NCBI GenBank assembly: GCA_001650955.1
Contig: LXYP01000008.1
Location: forward strand, 1 to 64,000
Direction of reading: 5' to 3'
Length of the DNA: 64,000 nucleotides
From: Sphingomonadales bacterium EhC05
GTDB taxonomy: Bacteria; Pseudomonadota; Alphaproteobacteria; Sphingomonadales; Sphingomonadaceae
Shown here: in pieces, positions 48,866-58,758 of the stretch
Layout: every line of letters begins with the position of its first letter
Numbering within the stretch: the stretch's first letter is position 1
The notes under the pieces: generated by a model
What the model was told of the DNA's origin: nothing
What the model saw: the letters and a program-made list of their open reading frames with translations, nothing else
The model's database searches: none
Made by a program: the position numbers and the translations under genes

Positions 48866-49632
48866 GTCGCTTCCCGCTTTTTACGGTCGCCGAACCACAT
48901 GATCGCGAGCGAGACTTCGTAAAGCAGAATGAGCGGAATGCCGAGCATCAGCTGCGATATCACATCGGGAGGTGTCAATATCGCAGCCAATGCGAAGGCC
49001 GCCACGACCATATAGCGCCGAATGCCTTTGAGCTGTTGCCGGGTCACCAGGCCGGCGCGATTCAACAAAAGCAGAAGTACCGGCAGCTGAAAACAGACGC
49101 CAAATGCCAATATGAACTGCATCACCAATGACAAATAATCGCCCATTGCCGGCAACGCTTCCTGCGTCATTCCACCCACCTCGCCTTCAAAACCGAGAAA
49201 GAAGCGGAATGCGGTCGGCATGACGATATAATATGCCAAGGCAGCTCCGGCCATGAAGAGCAATGGAGTAGCAAGAAGAAACGGCAAGAATGCCTTTTTT
49301 TCATTTGCATAGAGACCCGGAGCAACAAAGGCCCAAAGCTGGTTCGAGATGATCGGAAAAGCGAGGAAGAAGGCCGCAAACATCGCCACCTTTATCTCCA
49401 CAAAAAAAGCCTCGTACAATTTGGTGTAAATCAGCTTGCCTTCGCCAGCAGGGAAAGCGTCGGTCAGTGGCACGACCAGAATACCAAATATTTCATCGGC
49501 GAAATAAAGGCTGAAACCGAAAGCAACGATCAACGCCGCCACCGCCCACAACAAGCGCTGGCGCAGTTCGATCAAATGTTCAATCAGCGGGGCTTTGCTC
49601 TCATCAATATCGGGGGCGCTTTGATCGTTCAC
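48862..49632 (-). CDS. tatC: Sec-independent protein translocase TatC
   Basis: The six-TM core of the twin-arginine translocase. It has 256 residues with the N-terminal signal-recognition segment LIEHLIELRQRLLWAV and F-x-x-Glu region near YEAFFVEIKVAMFAAFF. It starts with GTG overlapping the tatB stop (GTGA). It ends inside the CTAG shared with the convergent entericidin gene. Confidence 0.97.
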   Translation of the reverse strand: MNDQSAPDIDESKAPLIEHLIELRQRLLWAVAALIVAFGFSLYFADEIFGILVVPLTDAFPAGEGKLIYTKLYEAFFVEIKVAMFAAFFLAFPIISNQLWAFVAPGLYANEKKAFLPFLLATPLLFMAGAALAYYIVMPTAFRFFLGFEGEVGGMTQEALPAMGDYLSLVMQFILAFGVCFQLPVLLLLLNRAGLVTRQQLKGIRRYMVVAAFALAAILTPPDVISQLMLGIPLILLYEVSLAIMWFGDRKKREAT

Positions 49633-49973
49633 GACTTAGCGTCACCTTCCGGTTTGATATCCGGCTGGATATCAGGGGTTTCATTGGCGGTTGGCGGACC
49701 ATCAAGGGGTTCCATCTTGGGTTCGTCATTTTCGACTGCGGGATGTTCAAGCATGATCCGCCCGTTCTCGGCGGCCCATTTCTTTTCCATCTCCTGCAGA
49801 TCCGCCTCGCGCACCATCGCGTCGAGCCCGGTCCGAAAATTACCCATGATACCGCGCGCCTTGGCCACCCATCGTCCCGCCGTTGACAAGGCACGAGGCA
49901 GCTCTGTGGGACCAATCACCACAATCGCGATAATCGCGATAATCGCCATTTCCGGTAGACCAATATCAAACAT
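49629..49973 (-). CDS. tatB: Sec-independent protein translocase TatB
   Basis: A single-TM Tat component that helps bind the signal peptide. It has 114 residues: MFDIGLPEMAIIAIIAIVVIG (TM), the Pro hinge GPTELPRAL, an amphipathic helix, and an acidic, disordered tail. The gene overlaps tatC and follows tatA after 35 bp. Confidence 0.95.
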   Translation of the reverse strand: MFDIGLPEMAIIAIIAIVVIGPTELPRALSTAGRWVAKARGIMGNFRTGLDAMVREADLQEMEKKWAAENGRIMLEHPAVENDEPKMEPLDGPPTANETPDIQPDIKPEGDAKS

Positions 49974-50008
49974 GATGTTGCTCGGCCTCTATCATCAGAC
50001 GATCCGAC

Positions 50009-50236
50009 TTACGTCGCAGTCTTATCAGCCGTTTTGCTGCTTTCGGATGACGTATCTGCGGATTTCGCATCCAGTTGCGGCGAAGGTTTTGCAGCCGCGT
50101 CTTCTTCGGTAATACCCTTTTTAAAGGATTTGATACCCTTGCCCACATCACCCATCATCTCTGAAATCCGGCCACGACCGAACAATATGAGGACCAATGC
50201 TGCTACAATTAATATCTGCCACACACTCGGTTGCAT
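50009..50236 (-). CDS. tatA: Sec-independent protein translocase TatA
   Basis: The pore-forming Tat subunit, 75 residues. N-terminal [18 protein letters not shown]-like region, hinge [20 protein letters not shown] and a Ser/Thr/Lys-rich tail. It lies 24 bp after scpB on the same strand. Confidence 0.95.
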   Translation of the reverse strand: MQPSVWQILIVAALVLILFGRGRISEMMGDVGKGIKSFKKGITEEDAAAKPSPQLDAKSADTSSESSKTADKTAT

Positions 50237-50260
50237 CGAAATTCTCCTTATACGCTCTAT

Positions 50261-50968
50261 TTAAGCGCTTTCAGTCTCATTTTCCAGCGAAAGGACATCA
50301 TCGGAGGCAAACTGGTCGCTATCAGCCTGATCAAATGCCGGTTCTGCTTCATTTTCTTCTGCAATCTCAAGCTCCATTTTTTCAAGCGCGAGATCGATCG
50401 GGTCTAACAAGCCGGCTGCCTTCAGATCGTCTATACCAGGTAAATCCTTTCGACTTTGCAAACCAAAATGGGTTAGAAATTCCGGGGTTGTCGCATAGAT
50501 CAACGGCCGTCCCGGCACTTCGCGACGGCCAGTTGGGCGCGCCCAGCCCGCCTCCATCAAGACATCGAGTGTCCCTTTGGCGACCTGAACCCCTCTGATC
50601 GCTTCTATCTCGGCCCGGCTAACCGGTTCGTGATAGGCAATGATTGCAAGCGTTTCCATTCCCGCGCGGCTCAGCTTGCGCAGTTCTGCCCGTTCACGAC
50701 GCAGGAGATGAGACAGATCATGTGCAGTCTGAAAATGCCACCGATCGCCGGTCTTGACCAGAACGATCCCACGATGCTGATATTGTTCTTGCAAATCAGA
50801 AAGAATCAGACGGATATCTAGCTGATCTCCGACATAAGCCTGAATTTGACCGACGGTCATTGGCGTATCGGATGCAAATAGCGTCGCCTCGACCGCCCGC
50901 ATGCCAATATCCATTTCTTCACGGTCGAAAGTGATCAGGCTCGTATCTTCTATCATTCCATCAACCAT
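50261..50968 (-). CDS. scpB: Segregation and condensation protein B
   Basis: A winged-helix SMC partner, 235 residues. ScpB blocks: AVEATLFASDTPMTVGQI, AGMETLAIIAYHEPVSRAEIEAIRG and RPLIYATTPEFLTHFGL. The C-terminal 50 residues are acidic. It overlaps scpA by 8 nt. Together they would form the kleisin complex with Smc encoded elsewhere. Confidence 0.95.
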   Translation of the reverse strand: MVDGMIEDTSLITFDREEMDIGMRAVEATLFASDTPMTVGQIQAYVGDQLDIRLILSDLQEQYQHRGIVLVKTGDRWHFQTAHDLSHLLRRERAELRKLSRAGMETLAIIAYHEPVSRAEIEAIRGVQVAKGTLDVLMEAGWARPTGRREVPGRPLIYATTPEFLTHFGLQSRKDLPGIDDLKAAGLLDPIDLALEKMELEIAEENEAEPAFDQADSDQFASDDVLSLENETESA

Positions 50969-51746
50969 TTTCAGAAGCTTTCAGTCTGAGGGGCGCGAAA
51001 CTTTTTTCCTGTTCCATCACCAATTTTCCTTGTCGTGCCAGCTCAAGTGCGGCGACAAAACTGGATGCCAGCGCCGATTTGCGCAATTCCGGAGAGGCTC
51101 CCGGCGGCAAGAAATCGCGTATGTCCATCCAATCAATGGCTTCGCCGAGCATCATGGAGACGCGCGCCAAAGCATCTTCTAGCGTCATCACCATGCGCTG
51201 TTTAACGATATGAACTGCAGGTTGGCTTCTCATTTTGACCCGCGAATAGGCAGATATCAGATCATAATATTCGGCCTGCCACTGCCGGTTTTTCAAAATT
51301 TTCAATCCCTCCGGGTTCCCCCGCGGAAAAACATCCCGTCCGATGCGATCGCGCCCGAACAATCGAGCACCCGCCTCACGCATCGCATTCAACCGTTCGA
51401 GGCGCATCTGTAGCCGCAATGCCAATTCCTCGGGCGAAGGATCAATTTCAGGGTCTTTGGGCAGCAGGAGGCCTGATTTCAAATATGTCAGCCATGCTGC
51501 CATCACCAGATAATCGGCCGCAAGTTCAAGTTTTAGCGTCTGCGCATCTGCGATATACTTCAAATATTGCTGCACCAGTGCCAAGATGGAAATCTCGCGC
51601 AGATCGACTTTCTGATTGCGCGCCAGGGCGAGCAGCAGATCGAGCGGACCTTCCCACCCATCGATGTTGAGCGTGAGCGATTCATCCTCTGCAACATTTT
51701 CGGCAGGGAAGAAAAAACTCTCTCGTGGGGTGTCGATGACGTCCAT
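50961..51746 (-). CDS. scpA: Segregation and condensation protein A (kleisin)
   Basis: The kleisin of the SMC-ScpAB complex, 261 residues. N-terminal EGPLDLLLALARNQKVDL and SILALVQQYLKY are typical. The ATG at 51746 overlaps the nagZ TGA by one nucleotide (TGATG); a TTG one codon upstream is less likely. Confidence 0.95.
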   Translation of the reverse strand: MDVIDTPRESFFFPAENVAEDESLTLNIDGWEGPLDLLLALARNQKVDLREISILALVQQYLKYIADAQTLKLELAADYLVMAAWLTYLKSGLLLPKDPEIDPSPEELALRLQMRLERLNAMREAGARLFGRDRIGRDVFPRGNPEGLKILKNRQWQAEYYDLISAYSRVKMRSQPAVHIVKQRMVMTLEDALARVSMMLGEAIDWMDIRDFLPPGASPELRKSALASSFVAALELARQGKLVMEQEKSFAPLRLKASENG

Positions 51747-52753
51747 CAAGCAGCCGCTGCGATCAGAGCATCGCGTCGGGACAGCAGTTCAGCCATTTCG
51801 GCCTCTTCATAACTGCTGGTGACCATCATTGCTTCGTTCAGACGTGCTCGTCCCTTGTCGCTGATATCACCGAGCAGATTGGCGATACCGGTCATCTCGT
51901 CCATCCGCCCCCAGCAATTCAGCGCAATATCGCAACCGGCAGCAACCACATCACGCGCACGGGTCGGAACATCGCCGCGTAGCGCTTTCATATCCAGATC
52001 ATCGGAGAATAACAGTCCGTCAAAACCGATTTGCCCGCGAATCACTTCGTCGATGATCTTCGGCGAAAGGCTGGCGCAATGGGCGCTATCCCAAGCTTCA
52101 TAGACGATATGAGCGGTCATCCCCATGGGAGCGGTCGACAATGCCTTAAACGGCGCGACATCGATTTCCAGTTCCTCGCGGGAGGCGCTCACCTTCGGGA
52201 GCTCCATGTGGCTGTCGACAATCGCCCGACCATGACCAGGCATATGTTTGATTACGCTTGCCACGCCACCGCGCGTCTGCCCGTCAATTACCGCTCGCCC
52301 CAGAGCCGCCACCTGTGTCGGTTCACTGCCCATCGCGCGATCCCCGATTGCCGCAACCGTTTCCGGCTGGCGCACGTCGAGCAACGGCAGACAGTTGACC
52401 GTTATTCCTACCTCTCGCAAACTTTCACCAAGCGCCTGCGCATTTAAACGCGCCGCCTCAATGGCCGTGGCGGGCGCGATATCATAAAGCTTGTCAAACA
52501 CTTCACCTGCCGGAAATTTGGGCCAGACAGGTTCGGTCATCCGCTGCACCCTGCCTCCTTCCTGATCAATCAGGATGGCCAAATCCTCGCGTCCGTGAAG
52601 CGCGCGCAATTCGTCGGTTAGCGACCGCAATTGATCCTTGCTTTCGATATTGCGGGCAAAAACGATATAACCAGCCGGATCGCTTTCCCTAAAAAACGCC
52701 TTTTCGTCGGCGGTCAGACCTAAGCCTGACAGACCAAATACTGCTGGGGTCAT
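51746..52753 (-). CDS. nagZ: Beta-N-acetylhexosaminidase NagZ
   Basis: A cytoplasmic GH3 enzyme that cleaves GlcNAc from anhydroMurNAc-peptides in peptidoglycan recycling. It has 335 residues with LIDQEGGRVQRM, the motif KHMPGHGRAIVDSH (contains the catalytic Asp-His loop) and the nucleophile region LLFSDDLDMKAL. In organisms with AmpR its product can influence beta-lactamase expression; that is not shown here. Confidence 0.96.
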   Translation of the reverse strand: MTPAVFGLSGLGLTADEKAFFRESDPAGYIVFARNIESKDQLRSLTDELRALHGREDLAILIDQEGGRVQRMTEPVWPKFPAGEVFDKLYDIAPATAIEAARLNAQALGESLREVGITVNCLPLLDVRQPETVAAIGDRAMGSEPTQVAALGRAVIDGQTRGGVASVIKHMPGHGRAIVDSHMELPKVSASREELEIDVAPFKALSTAPMGMTAHIVYEAWDSAHCASLSPKIIDEVIRGQIGFDGLLFSDDLDMKALRGDVPTRARDVVAAGCDIALNCWGRMDEMTGIANLLGDISDKGRARLNEAMMVTSSYEEAEMAELLSRRDALIAAAA

Positions 52754-52867
52754 ATCTTCAAGATATCCAAATTACGCATAATCAAATAGCATCATGCGCA
52801 ACTGTGGAGTCGCCGTAAAGGAGAAAGCGCCGTTATCCACAGCGCTTCAACCAGCAATTTTCCAAAT
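52754..52867. other. Intergenic region with a perfect DnaA box
   Basis: The 114-bp gap between the SPOR gene and nagZ holds TTATCCACA at 52833-52841, a perfect consensus DnaA box, in an otherwise unremarkable stretch. A single 9-mer match has a roughly even chance of occurring somewhere in a window this size, so it may be coincidence. Confidence 0.3.
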
Positions 52868-53503
52868 TCAGCGAACGACGAGGCAGCTTTCGCCGGCAGC
52901 TTTCAGATTATTGCACAATTGCTGCGCCGCCTGATAGCTTGGTGCAACCGCGTTGAGCCGATAAATTGTGCCGCCATCAACGGTTCCCGGAACAATTTTC
53001 TTTGGCAGAGTGCCTATGGCTTCAAACCGCCGCGCATAGCTAGCCCATGAACCATCAGCGAGACTGGCAGTGCTATAGGCTCCCAGTTGAACCATTGCGC
53101 TGTCTCCGCCAGCCGCCGGAGCGTTGTCCGCGCTACGAATAGGTGCTTCTACCGGGGCAGCAGTACCTAATTTTGCAGTGGTTTCCTTACCTTGGCTAGC
53201 AGCAAAGCTGGCATCGCCTTCGCCTTCAAATTGCTTGGTCTGCGGGTCATCGGGGCGAACTTTATAATCGCCTTCCTGCGCAGCAATCAGTTCGCCATCG
53301 CCTTGCAAGCCTCCGCCATCTCGGTTCTGGAACCAATAGACTCCGCCGACGATCGCAGCGAGGAGCACGAGGCCCGCCAAAACAAATAGCGCGACACGGA
53401 CGGGAGAATATTCTCCTTCTTCGTTATAATCCTCTGCCGATTCCAACCATGGCAACCGATCTTCGTCGTCCAGTTCCAGACCATCGCGTGACACATCTGA
53501 CAT
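52868..53503 (-). CDS. SPOR-domain membrane protein (FtsN-like)
   Basis: A 211-residue bitopic protein: cytoplasmic acidic tail (1-34, LELDDEDRLPWLESAED), one TM at about 36-58 (LFVLAGLVLLAAIVGGVYWF) and a periplasmic linker, ending in a SPOR domain at about 135-210 (AMVQLGAYSTASLADGSW, IYRLNAVAPSYQAAQQL). Topology and domain order match FtsN, which activates septal synthesis. Its place between argS and nagZ is a common alphaproteobacterial arrangement. Confidence 0.85.
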   Translation of the reverse strand: MSDVSRDGLELDDEDRLPWLESAEDYNEEGEYSPVRVALFVLAGLVLLAAIVGGVYWFQNRDGGGLQGDGELIAAQEGDYKVRPDDPQTKQFEGEGDASFAASQGKETTAKLGTAAPVEAPIRSADNAPAAGGDSAMVQLGAYSTASLADGSWASYARRFEAIGTLPKKIVPGTVDGGTIYRLNAVAPSYQAAQQLCNNLKAAGESCLVVR

Positions 53504-53515
53504 TTTTCTACTCCG

Positions 53516-55237
53516 CTACATACTGTCTACGGCCTCAACCCCCATCAGCGCTAAGCCATTGCGGATAGTCTGCCCCAAATTCTTGACTAAGAAAAGTCTA
53601 GCCGATGTCGTCTCTACCTCGTTAACCATTAAAATCCGCTTATCAGGCCGATCATTGCCGAGATTATAATGTCCATGGAAGGCCGCCGCGAGGTCATTAA
53701 GATAGAATGCGACTCGGTGCGGTTCGCGCGCAGCGGCTGCCGATTCGACGATTCGCGGGAATTGCGCCATCATTTTAACCAAATCAAACTCTTCGGTTTC
53801 CAGTCGATCGAGATGCGTATCGGATGGCAATATCCCCTCATCTGCAGCCTTGCGCAAAGTCGACTGGATCCGGGCATGGGCATATTGGACGTAGAATACG
53901 GGATTGTCGCGCGAGGCTTCGGTGACCTTGGCAAAATCAAAATCCATCTGCGCGTCGGCTTTGCGGGTCAGCATCGTGAAGCGGACTGCATCTTTGCCAA
54001 CTTCCTCGACCATGTCAGCAATGGTGACAAAATTACCTGACCGCTTGGACATTTTTTCCGGTTCACCATTGCGCAACAGCCGTACCATTTGCACCAGCTT
54101 TACATCAAATTTTGTCTTGCCTTCGGTCAGCGCAGCAACCGCAGCTTTGATCCGCTTGACCGTACCCGAGTGATCGGCGCCCCATATGTCGATCAACTCG
54201 TCGGCGGCCGATGCCTTTTGGAAATGATAAGCAAGATCACCACCAAAATAAGTCCAGCTGCCGTCGGATTTCTTGATCGGACGGTCCTGATCGTCACCAA
54301 ATTGGGTTGAACGAAAGAGCGGGAGCTTCACCGGCTCCCAATCTTCGATCACCTTGCCTTTGGGCTGTTCGAGCACGCCATCATAAACCAGATCACGGGA
54401 ACGCAATATTGCTTCGGCCGCTTCAGGCTTTCCCGCTGCCTGCAGTTCCGCTTCAGAGGAGAAGACATCATGTTCAATGCCAAGCAAAGCCAAATCGGAC
54501 CGGATCATGTCCATCATCCCGGCTACTGCCGCTTTCCGAAATGTTAACAGCCATGCAGATTCGGGCCCGTCACGGTAATCTTCACCAAATTCAGAGGCCA
54601 AAGCTGCACCAACTGGCTTTAGATAGTCCCCCGGATATAGACCTTCGGGAATTTCCCCAATATCTTCTCCGAGCGCTTCGAGATAACGGAGATGGGCAGA
54701 GCGTGCGAGCGTATCGACCTGCGAGCCTGCGTCGTTCACATAATATTCGCGAATGACCTCATGACCGATAGCTTCGAGCAAATCGGCCAAGGCATCACCG
54801 ACAACCGCGCCCCGGCAATGGCCCATGTGCATGGGTCCTGTCGGATTGGCCGAGACATATTCCACGTTAACCGTGACGCCTTTGCCTTTATCGGAACGGC
54901 CATATTCGGGGCCCAACCGGTCAATCTCGAGCAATTCACTAGCTAGAACAGTCTCGCTCACACGCAGATTGATGAAACCCGGCCCTGCAATCTCTGCGGA
55001 GGCCACGTCATCAATCTGTGTCAATTGGTCAACGATCTTTGCGGCCAAATTGCGTGGCTTCATGCCCGCCGCTTTGCACAAAACCATCGCGGCGTTGGTC
55101 GACAGATCACCATGGGCGGGATCACGAGGGGGTTCCAGCGTCACGTTGCTCCGGTCCGTATCCGCAGAAATGTCGCCTGCGGTGACCAACGCATCAAGCG
55201 CCTTGTCGATATGCTTCTGGAAAATATGGAACAACAT
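53516..55237 (-). CDS. argS: Arginyl-tRNA synthetase
   Basis: A class I synthetase of 573 residues: HIGH-like HMGHC in NPTGPMHMGHCRGAVVG, EYYVNDAGSQ and KMSK (EKMSKRSGN), with a C-terminal anticodon-binding domain. It is the probable first gene of the argS-SPOR-nagZ-scpAB-tatABC run, 12 bp before the SPOR gene. Confidence 0.98.
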   Translation of the reverse strand: MLFHIFQKHIDKALDALVTAGDISADTDRSNVTLEPPRDPAHGDLSTNAAMVLCKAAGMKPRNLAAKIVDQLTQIDDVASAEIAGPGFINLRVSETVLASELLEIDRLGPEYGRSDKGKGVTVNVEYVSANPTGPMHMGHCRGAVVGDALADLLEAIGHEVIREYYVNDAGSQVDTLARSAHLRYLEALGEDIGEIPEGLYPGDYLKPVGAALASEFGEDYRDGPESAWLLTFRKAAVAGMMDMIRSDLALLGIEHDVFSSEAELQAAGKPEAAEAILRSRDLVYDGVLEQPKGKVIEDWEPVKLPLFRSTQFGDDQDRPIKKSDGSWTYFGGDLAYHFQKASAADELIDIWGADHSGTVKRIKAAVAALTEGKTKFDVKLVQMVRLLRNGEPEKMSKRSGNFVTIADMVEEVGKDAVRFTMLTRKADAQMDFDFAKVTEASRDNPVFYVQYAHARIQSTLRKAADEGILPSDTHLDRLETEEFDLVKMMAQFPRIVESAAAAREPHRVAFYLNDLAAAFHGHYNLGNDRPDKRILMVNEVETTSARLFLVKNLGQTIRNGLALMGVEAVDSM

Positions 55238-55307
55238 GCTCTGCTCAATTCATCATAGGAAAGTCCCGCCTGAAACGATCAGGCGAATTCATGAAAAGCG
55301 GATCGGT

Positions 55308-55967
55308 TTATCGCGTTGCGTTATATTGCAACTGCGCCTGAGTCAGTTGGAAACCAATCAACAATTCAAAAGTGGATCGAGCGACTGCCGCCTTGACCGA
55401 CGGGTCAGCAAGCGGGTCCAACGCAGCATCAGGATCTCCCGGTTTGCGGCGACGGGTAATCCGGTCGATAACATCTTCCGGCAGTCGGGCTGCTGAAGCG
55501 TCCACATAAGATCCGGCTTTACCTGATGCCGATGCCCGATATTCGCCATCTGCAAATGACAAGGTCACCGTGTTCACGCGCTTGGCGACAACCGCTGTGC
55601 CACCCTGCACAACGGTTGAGAAATAGGGAATGGTCACTGTCCGCGCACCTTGAGTGCGGGTACGCGAAGCATTGATATCAAAAGTGGCTTCTGAATAGAT
55701 CCGCGCACCCTCGCTGTTACAGGTCGTGCGCATATTGGTAATATAGGCCACGACATCAATCGCACTGGCATCGGTGCTATTCTCTGGATTAAAAATCGTC
55801 ACATCACCCGTATGATCGGGAACGGCGACGGCAGGGCAGCCCGTCCGAACAACAGATATGCCAACCCCAGAGCTGATATCGAGCGCACCTTCTCTTGCAC
55901 AGCCGCTCACAGCAAGAACCGTGACAGCCGCCAGAAGATATTTTTTAAACCGGACGTTACGTATCAT
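55308..55967 (-). CDS. Putative lipoprotein, hypothetical
   Basis: A 219-residue lipoprotein with a good lipobox (VSGC, Cys22). The mature part has mixed beta patterns (AIDVVAYITNMRTTCNSEGA, TVTIPYFSTVVQGG) and no recognised family. It is divergent from ispH, with 157 bp between them, and stands alone. Confidence 0.7.
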   Translation of the reverse strand: MIRNVRFKKYLLAAVTVLAVSGCAREGALDISSGVGISVVRTGCPAVAVPDHTGDVTIFNPENSTDASAIDVVAYITNMRTTCNSEGARIYSEATFDINASRTRTQGARTVTIPYFSTVVQGGTAVVAKRVNTVTLSFADGEYRASASGKAGSYVDASAARLPEDVIDRITRRRKPGDPDAALDPLADPSVKAAVARSTFELLIGFQLTQAQLQYNATR

Positions 55968-56124
55968 TCTTTATCCTTGCCTTTGATCCAACGAAAACAC
56001 ACATACAGCCAATCGGCATTTTCGGGTTCTGCAACCCTTATCCATGCCTTTAAAGCGGTGCAACCGTCCATAAGCTGAACAGATGCGCTTTTCCGAAACC
56101 GGATTTTTGACTAAGGCATGATGC

Positions 56125-57084
56125 ATGAAACATTTTGATTCTGGAAAACGGCAGATTAACTTGCTTGTAGCGGCCCCACGAGGTTTTTGCGCGGGCGTCG
56201 ACAGGGCCATAAAAATTGTCGAACTGGCAATCGAAAAATATGGCCCTCCAGTCTATGTCCGGCACGAAATCGTTCACAATCGCTATGTGGTCGACGAACT
56301 GAAGAAACTTGGTGCCATTTTTGTCGAAGAACTGGACGAGGTTCCTGACGGAGTCCCGGTGGTTTTTTCTGCGCATGGCGTACCGAAAGCGGTCCCGCAT
56401 AAAGCCGAAGAACGTGGCCTTGAATATCTCGATGCCACCTGCCCGCTGGTGTCCAAGGTTCATCGGCAGGCGGAACGCCAAGTCGAAGCGGGTCGACATA
56501 TTATTTTCGTGGGCCATGCCAATCATCCCGAAGTGATCGGGACTTTCGGTCAGGTCGAAGAAGGCCAAATGACTCTCGTCGAAACGATGGATGACGTCCA
56601 TAATTTGGCGCCGACCAATCCGGATGAGCTGGCTTTTCTAACCCAAACCACGCTCTCCGTGGACGATACGCGCGCGATTGTTGAAGAGCTGCAGGCACGT
56701 TTCCCCAATATCGTCGGACCCAAAGGTGAAGATATTTGCTATGCGACGTCCAACCGTCAGGATGCGGTCAAAAAAATCGCCGCAGATAGCGAGCTGGTGC
56801 TGGTCATCGGCGCACCGAACAGTTCCAACAGCCTGCGCCTGGTGGAAGTCGCTGAGCGCGAAGGATCGGCTTCCCATTTGATTCAGCGCGCCGATGAAAT
56901 TGATTTGGCTTGGCTTGATGGCGTTGAGACCCTTGGCTTAACCGCTGGCGCATCCGCGCCCGAGATTCTGGTTCGCGAGGTCATTCTGAAGCTCGAAGAA
57001 AATTTCGAGGTTACGCAAACGAAAGTCAAAACAACTGACGAAAAGATGATATTCAAATTGCCGCGTGGTCTTGAAGCGGTCTGA
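56125..57084 (+). CDS. ispH: 4-hydroxy-3-methylbut-2-enyl diphosphate reductase
   Basis: The last MEP-pathway enzyme, reducing HMBPP to IPP and DMAPP with an iron-sulfur cluster. It has 319 residues with cluster cysteines C22 ([10 protein letters not shown]), C106 (DATCPLV) and C205 ([10 protein letters not shown]). It shares a TGATG junction with thrB. Confidence 0.97.
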   Translation: MKHFDSGKRQINLLVAAPRGFCAGVDRAIKIVELAIEKYGPPVYVRHEIVHNRYVVDELKKLGAIFVEELDEVPDGVPVVFSAHGVPKAVPHKAEERGLEYLDATCPLVSKVHRQAERQVEAGRHIIFVGHANHPEVIGTFGQVEEGQMTLVETMDDVHNLAPTNPDELAFLTQTTLSVDDTRAIVEELQARFPNIVGPKGEDICYATSNRQDAVKKIAADSELVLVIGAPNSSNSLRLVEVAEREGSASHLIQRADEIDLAWLDGVETLGLTAGASAPEILVREVILKLEENFEVTQTKVKTTDEKMIFKLPRGLEAV

Positions 57085-58043
57085 TGGCAGTTTATACGAA
57101 GGTCAGCGCAGAAGATATTGACCAATTTCTCCAAGGCTTTGACGTGGGGACATTGATTTCAGCCAAGGGCATTGCCGAGGGTGTTGAGAATAGCAATTAT
57201 CTGATCGAGACGACGGAAAACCGGTTCATCCTTACTCTCTATGAAAAACGGGTCGACCCAAATGATCTGCCATTCTTCCTGGGGCTTTTGGATGACTTGG
57301 CCTCTGCAGGACTGCCCGTACCACCCGCGATCAAGGACAAATCCGGCAATCAAATCCAGCAGCTGCGCGGCAAAACCGCCTGTTTGATTCAATTTTTGCC
57401 AGGAGTTTCGGTCAGCCATCCGTCTCAAGTACAGGCTGCCGCCGCTGGCGAGGCTTTGGCCCAGATGCACGCTGCGACGATAGATTATACGCCCAAGCGG
57501 AAAAATAGCATGGGCCCGGAAAGCTGGCACCAACTGTCCGCCGATTGCGGTGTAAAGGGACTGGAAGACATTCAGACGGGCTTGGCTAAAAAGGTCAAAC
57601 AAGAACTCCAGTTTCTGGATAGCCACTGGCCTGCCGGATTGCGCGAATCAGCCATTCACGCAGATTTATTTCCCGACAACGTACTGATGTTAGGCGATAA
57701 GGTCGCCGGCGTGATCGATTTCTATTTCAGCTGTACGGATTTTATGGCTTATGATGTTGCCATAACCCACGCGGCCTGGTGTTTTTCTGATGATGGCACC
57801 CAATTCAAACAGGACCTGTCTTCGGCACTGATCTCCGGCTATAAAAGCGCTATCCCGATTGTCGAAAGCGATGCCCGCGCCTATCCGATATTGGCTCGCG
57901 GAGCGGCGCTTCGATTCCTGCTCACCCGCGCCTATGACTGGATTAACACACCTGCTGACGCGCTGGTAACCCGCAAAGACCCCATTGCCTTTTTGCGGCG
58001 ATTGGAATTCTATCAACAAAATCCGGATGTTTTTTCCAAATGA
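57084..58043 (+). CDS. thrB: Homoserine kinase, APH-fold type
   Basis: Phosphorylates homoserine for threonine synthesis. It has 319 residues of the ThrB2 aminoglycoside-phosphotransferase fold, common in alphaproteobacteria: [35 protein letters not shown] and the catalytic [10 protein letters not shown] with [12 protein letters not shown]. The ispH-thrB-rnhA order is conserved in the class. Confidence 0.95.
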   Translation: MAVYTKVSAEDIDQFLQGFDVGTLISAKGIAEGVENSNYLIETTENRFILTLYEKRVDPNDLPFFLGLLDDLASAGLPVPPAIKDKSGNQIQQLRGKTACLIQFLPGVSVSHPSQVQAAAAGEALAQMHAATIDYTPKRKNSMGPESWHQLSADCGVKGLEDIQTGLAKKVKQELQFLDSHWPAGLRESAIHADLFPDNVLMLGDKVAGVIDFYFSCTDFMAYDVAITHAAWCFSDDGTQFKQDLSSALISGYKSAIPIVESDARAYPILARGAALRFLLTRAYDWINTPADALVTRKDPIAFLRRLEFYQQNPDVFSK

Positions 58044-58489
58044 GTGAATTGAAAACCGTAGAAATTGCGACCGACGGCGCGTGCAAAGGGAATCCCGGAC
58101 CCGGCGGTTGGGGCGCGCTTATCCGATACGGCGAAACTGAAAAACATATTTCCGGCGGCGAACCAGAAACAACCAACAACCGGATGGAATTGCGGGCCGC
58201 AATCGAGGCGCTCAACGCGCTGAAGCGCCCGTGCCGAGTGAAACTGTCAATCGACAGCACCTATGTCAAAGACGGTATCACCAAATGGATATTTGCATGG
58301 CAGAAAAACGGTTGGCGCACCGCGGCCAAAAAGCCCGTCAAAAATGCCGATCTATGGCAGGATCTGCTGAAGGCAGTCGACCGGCATGAGATTGAATGGG
58401 TTTGGGTCAAGGGTCATTCCGGCGATGCTGACAATGACCGCGCCGACCAATTGGCCAGCGACGCTGCGCTGGCCATCAGTATGAGCTAA
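58040..58489 (+). CDS. rnhA: Ribonuclease HI
   Basis: Degrades RNA in RNA-DNA hybrids. It has 149 residues with the acidic active-site positions in [37 protein letters not shown] and [14 protein letters not shown]. The start overlaps thrB by 4 nt. Confidence 0.97.
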   Translation: MSELKTVEIATDGACKGNPGPGGWGALIRYGETEKHISGGEPETTNNRMELRAAIEALNALKRPCRVKLSIDSTYVKDGITKWIFAWQKNGWRTAAKKPVKNADLWQDLLKAVDRHEIEWVWVKGHSGDADNDRADQLASDAALAISMS

Positions 58490-58498
58490 TTCTGTCGA

Positions 58499-58675
58499 CT
58501 AGCTATTGTCTTCAATTTCAGCATTGGGACCATTTTTGATGATCGAACCAATCGCATTTTTGGCGCTCGCCTTGCTGCTATAGCCTTCGGTCGAGAAAAT
58601 CACTTCACTATTATATTTGAACCGCACCCGGAACTCGCCCTTTTTATCTTTATAAATCTCAAATTTGTGAGCCAT
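58499..58675 (-). CDS. YegP-like DUF1508 small protein
   Basis: A 58-residue protein with the DUF1508 pattern: HKFEIYKDKKGEFRVRFKYN, EGYSSKASAKNAI and NGPNAEIED. The ATG at 58675 is preceded by GGGAC, and the frame ends 9 nt after the rnhA stop on the other strand. DUF1508 proteins are small beta-alpha folds of uncertain role. Short genes like this are easily missed. Confidence 0.83.
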   Translation of the reverse strand: MAHKFEIYKDKKGEFRVRFKYNSEVIFSTEGYSSKASAKNAIGSIIKNGPNAEIEDNS

Positions 58676-58758
58676 GAAACGTCCCTTCTGATTGTGAAGA
58701 ACGGACTATTGCGCGTCACGAAAGCAAGAGCAATGCCCAAGTTGTAAAAGCATGTTTC

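Noticed and set aside
52833-52841. Perfect DnaA box as a possible origin
   Set aside because: There is a single box with no AT-rich region, box cluster or dnaA/gidA-type neighbours; not an origin.
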